Shown in pieces: positions 5,878 to 7,430 of a stretch of DNA of 7,430 nucleotides; within the stretch, counting starts at the first letter, position 1, and each line of letters opens with the position of its first letter. The stretch is from Pseudolysobacter sp. GTDB taxonomy: Bacteria > Pseudomonadota > Gammaproteobacteria > Xanthomonadales > Rhodanobacteraceae. A model generated the notes under the pieces. The model did no database searches and was not told where the DNA came from. It was given only the letters and a program-made list of their open reading frames with translations. The translations under genes were made by a program, and so were the position numbers. Location of the stretch: contig JANXUW010000042.1 of NCBI GenBank assembly GCA_025351985.1, forward strand, positions 1-7,430. Direction: 5' to 3'.

Positions 5878-7089
5878 ATGCCTAACAGTATTTCCTCGAC
5901 TGAAGTATTCCTGATCGCGATGGGCATCATTCTGACGGTGCCGTTTCTGATCTGGCGCTTCGGCAATCTCGACTATTACGCGCCGCTGGTCGTGGTGCAG
6001 ATCATCACCGGCATCGTGCTCGGGCCGGGCATTCTCGGCAAGTTTTTGCCGGACTATTACGGCTTCGTGTTTCGCCCGGACGTGGTGCAGGCGTTGAACG
6101 GCATCGCGTGGTGGGCGGTGATGGTATTCGTCTGGATTGCAGGCATCGAACTCAACCTGAAACAGGCGTGGTTGTATCGCCGCGAGAGCAGCATCACCGC
6201 TGGCCTGGCACTCGGCACGCCGCTGCTGTTCGGCGCGCTCGCCGCGATCGGTTTGCTGATGTTCGATGGCTGGATCGGGCCGAACGCGAGAAGCTGGCAG
6301 TTCGTGCTCGGCATCGGCATGGCGTGCGCGGTAACGGCGTTGCCGATCCTGATCCTGCTGATGGAAAAACTCGACATCCTGCGCGAGCCGATCGGCCAGC
6401 GCATCCTGCGTTACGCGAGCATGGATGATGTCGCGATCTGGGGTGTGCTCGCGGTGATTCTGATGGACTGGTCGCGTGTCGGTCGGCAAGTCGGATTTCT
6501 GTTGCTGTTTGCGCTCGCCAGTTTCGGCTTGCGTGCATTGATGCGCCGGCTCGCTGAAAAAGATCGCTGGTATGTCGCGCTGATCTGGCTGGTGTTGTGC
6601 GCGTGGAGTGCGGATTGGTCGGGTCTGCATTTCATGGTCGGCGCGTTTCTCGCGGGTACGATCATGGACGCGGAATGGTTCGACCAGAACGACATGGATA
6701 AATTGCGTCAGCACGTGTTGCTGGTGTTCATGCCGGTGTTTTTCCTGTCGACCGGATTGCGCACGAACTGGGCGATGGGTGGCAGCGCGGTGCTGATTGC
6801 GGCGGCGGTTTTGCTGGTGGCATCGGTCGCGGGAAAACTCATCGGCACACGCATAGCGGGACGCCTGCTCGGCTGGCCGCGCGCGGAAAGTTCGATCATC
6901 GGCTGGCTGCTGCAAACCAAGGCGCTGATCATGATCATCTTCGTCAATATCCTGCTCGACAAAGGCTTGATCACGAACGAATCCTTCACTGCATTGCTGC
7001 TGATGGCCGTGCTCAGCACGATGCTGACGGTGCCGATCGTGGCGCCGCGCCTGCAACGTCTGGGTTCGCTTATTTCTAAATCGGCATGA
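5878..7089 (+). CDS. CPA2-family monovalent cation/proton antiporter (Na_H_Exchanger domain)
   Basis: This 403-residue protein is almost wholly hydrophobic, with about 11-13 predicted membrane helices. CPA2 landmarks are visible: ITGIVLGPGILG (43-54), AGIELNLK (88-95), the TALP stretch (153-156) and ASMDDVAIW (180-188), where D183-D184 matches the ion-binding aspartate pair. LLQTKALIMIIFVNILLD near the C-terminus matches the late CPA2 helix before the closing segment. The family exchanges Na+ or K+ for H+ across the inner membrane. It ends after the membrane domain with no TrkA-N/RCK domain, unlike KefB/KefC, so glutathione- or nucleotide-gated control is unlikely. The Shine-Dalgarno is weak (AGG about 11 nt upstream). 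It lies 67 nt after the GH1 gene and 64 nt before the porter gene, which suggests one operon. The transported ion cannot be told. Confidence 0.88.
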   Translation: MPNSISSTEVFLIAMGIILTVPFLIWRFGNLDYYAPLVVVQIITGIVLGPGILGKFLPDYYGFVFRPDVVQALNGIAWWAVMVFVWIAGIELNLKQAWLYRRESSITAGLALGTPLLFGALAAIGLLMFDGWIGPNARSWQFVLGIGMACAVTALPILILLMEKLDILREPIGQRILRYASMDDVAIWGVLAVILMDWSRVGRQVGFLLLFALASFGLRALMRRLAEKDRWYVALIWLVLCAWSADWSGLHFMVGAFLAGTIMDAEWFDQNDMDKLRQHVLLVFMPVFFLSTGLRTNWAMGGSAVLIAAAVLLVASVAGKLIGTRIAGRLLGWPRAESSIIGWLLQTKALIMIIFVNILLDKGLITNESFTALLLMAVLSTMLTVPIVAPRLQRLGSLISKSA

Positions 7090-7141
7090 AGAGTTTTTCA
7101 CCCGCGCGCGCTATTTTTTGCCAACGAACCCGACCGATTCC

Positions 7142-7145
7142 GGAG
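7142..7145 (+). promoter_or_regulatory. Ribosome binding site of the MFS porter gene
   Basis: GGAG lies 8 nt before the ATG at 7154. The following codons align with the N-terminus of GalP-type porters, which confirms this start. The 64-nt gap after the antiporter stop shows no terminator. Confidence 0.65.
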
Positions 7146-7153
7146 ACAGATTC

Positions 7154-7430
7154 ATGAGCGCCATCGCTTCAGTGCTACCCGCCCAGCCGAAAGCTACCGC
7201 GGTGTTTACCTGCGTGCTCGCGGCGCTGGCCGGCCTCATGTTCGGGTTGGATATCGGCGTGATTTCCGGCGCCACCCAATTCATCCAGAAAGAGTTCCAG
7301 TTCTCCGATCACATGATCGAATGGATCGTGAGCGCAATGATGTTCGGCGCCGCCGTCGGTGCTGCCGCGGCGGCGTGGATGTCCGCTTCGCTCGGGCGCA
7401 AACGATCGCTGATTCTCGGTGCAATCCTGT
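7154..7430 (+). CDS. MFS sugar porter, GalP-like sugar/H+ symporter (5' part only)
   Basis: The first 92 codons are present and the right edge cuts the gene; family members run to about 460-480 residues. The sequence begins with a short hydrophilic tail, then TM1 with ALAGLMFGLDIGVISGA (about 24-40), EWIVSAMMFGAAVGA (about 56-70, TM2) and the loop SASLGRKRS (about 77-85), which is the sugar-porter form of the MFS loop-2 motif. These stretches closely resemble E. coli GalP, including FGLDIGVI.GA and SSMMFGAAVGA. The likely role is proton-driven uptake of glucose or a related hexose across the inner membrane, suited to monosaccharide released by the GH1 enzyme. XylE-type xylose or arabinose porters share much of this motif set, so the sugar is uncertain. 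Confidence 0.9.
   Translation, partial: MSAIASVLPAQPKATAVFTCVLAALAGLMFGLDIGVISGATQFIQKEFQFSDHMIEWIVSAMMFGAAVGAAAAAWMSASLGRKRSLILGAIL

Noticed and set aside
5731..7101. 456-codon minus-strand open frame over the antiporter
   Set aside because: Its product is a His/Gln/Arg/Asp-rich low-complexity sequence, the expected antisense image of a hydrophobic membrane protein in GC-rich DNA.
7090..7153. GC-alternating stretch followed by a T-run (CCCGCGCGCGCTATTTTTTG) as a terminator
   Set aside because: The alternating GCGCGC could pair only with itself in a very short stem not adjacent to the T-run, so a functional intrinsic terminator is not supported.

Overview
The window is GC-rich with strongly biased codon use. 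It reads as part of a sugar-utilisation locus of a Gram-negative proteobacterium. A TonB-dependent outer-membrane receptor beside a flavin-dependent halogenase, a Tat-type family GH1 beta-glucosidase and a GalP-like sugar porter is a combination typical of Xanthomonadales (Rhodanobacteraceae/Xanthomonadaceae) and of Caulobacter- or sphingomonad-like Alphaproteobacteria. I favour Xanthomonadales, but only from content and style; there is no rRNA or housekeeping marker here.

Layout. Positions 1-1518 (minus strand): a tryptophan-halogenase-family FAD protein, whose 3' end runs off the left edge. Positions 1519-1733: a divergent control region with two near-palindromic 14-bp LacI-type operator candidates arranged as one large inverted repeat, a -35-like element overlapping each site, and a second, separate palindrome. 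Positions 1734-4178 (plus): an 814-residue TonB-dependent receptor with signal peptide. Positions 4206-4253: a strong intrinsic terminator. Positions 4329-5810 (plus): GH1 beta-glucosidase with a probable twin-arginine signal. Positions 5878-7089 (plus): a CPA2-type monovalent cation/proton antiporter. Positions 7154-7430 (plus): the start of an MFS sugar porter very like GalP, cut by the right edge. No stretch longer than about 215 bases lacks a gene. I see no tRNA, rRNA, CRISPR, insertion sequence or attachment site.

Likely joint action (inference): the receptor brings a beta-glucoside or beta-linked oligosaccharide across the outer membrane, the exported GH1 enzyme hydrolyses it in the periplasm, and the sugar porter imports the released hexose with protons. 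The antiporter between them has no obvious catabolic role and may deal with ion or pH balance. The halogenase shares its control region with the receptor. Its substrate is unknown, and its place in a sugar locus is the most intriguing aspect of the window. The likely regulator of the operators is not in the window.
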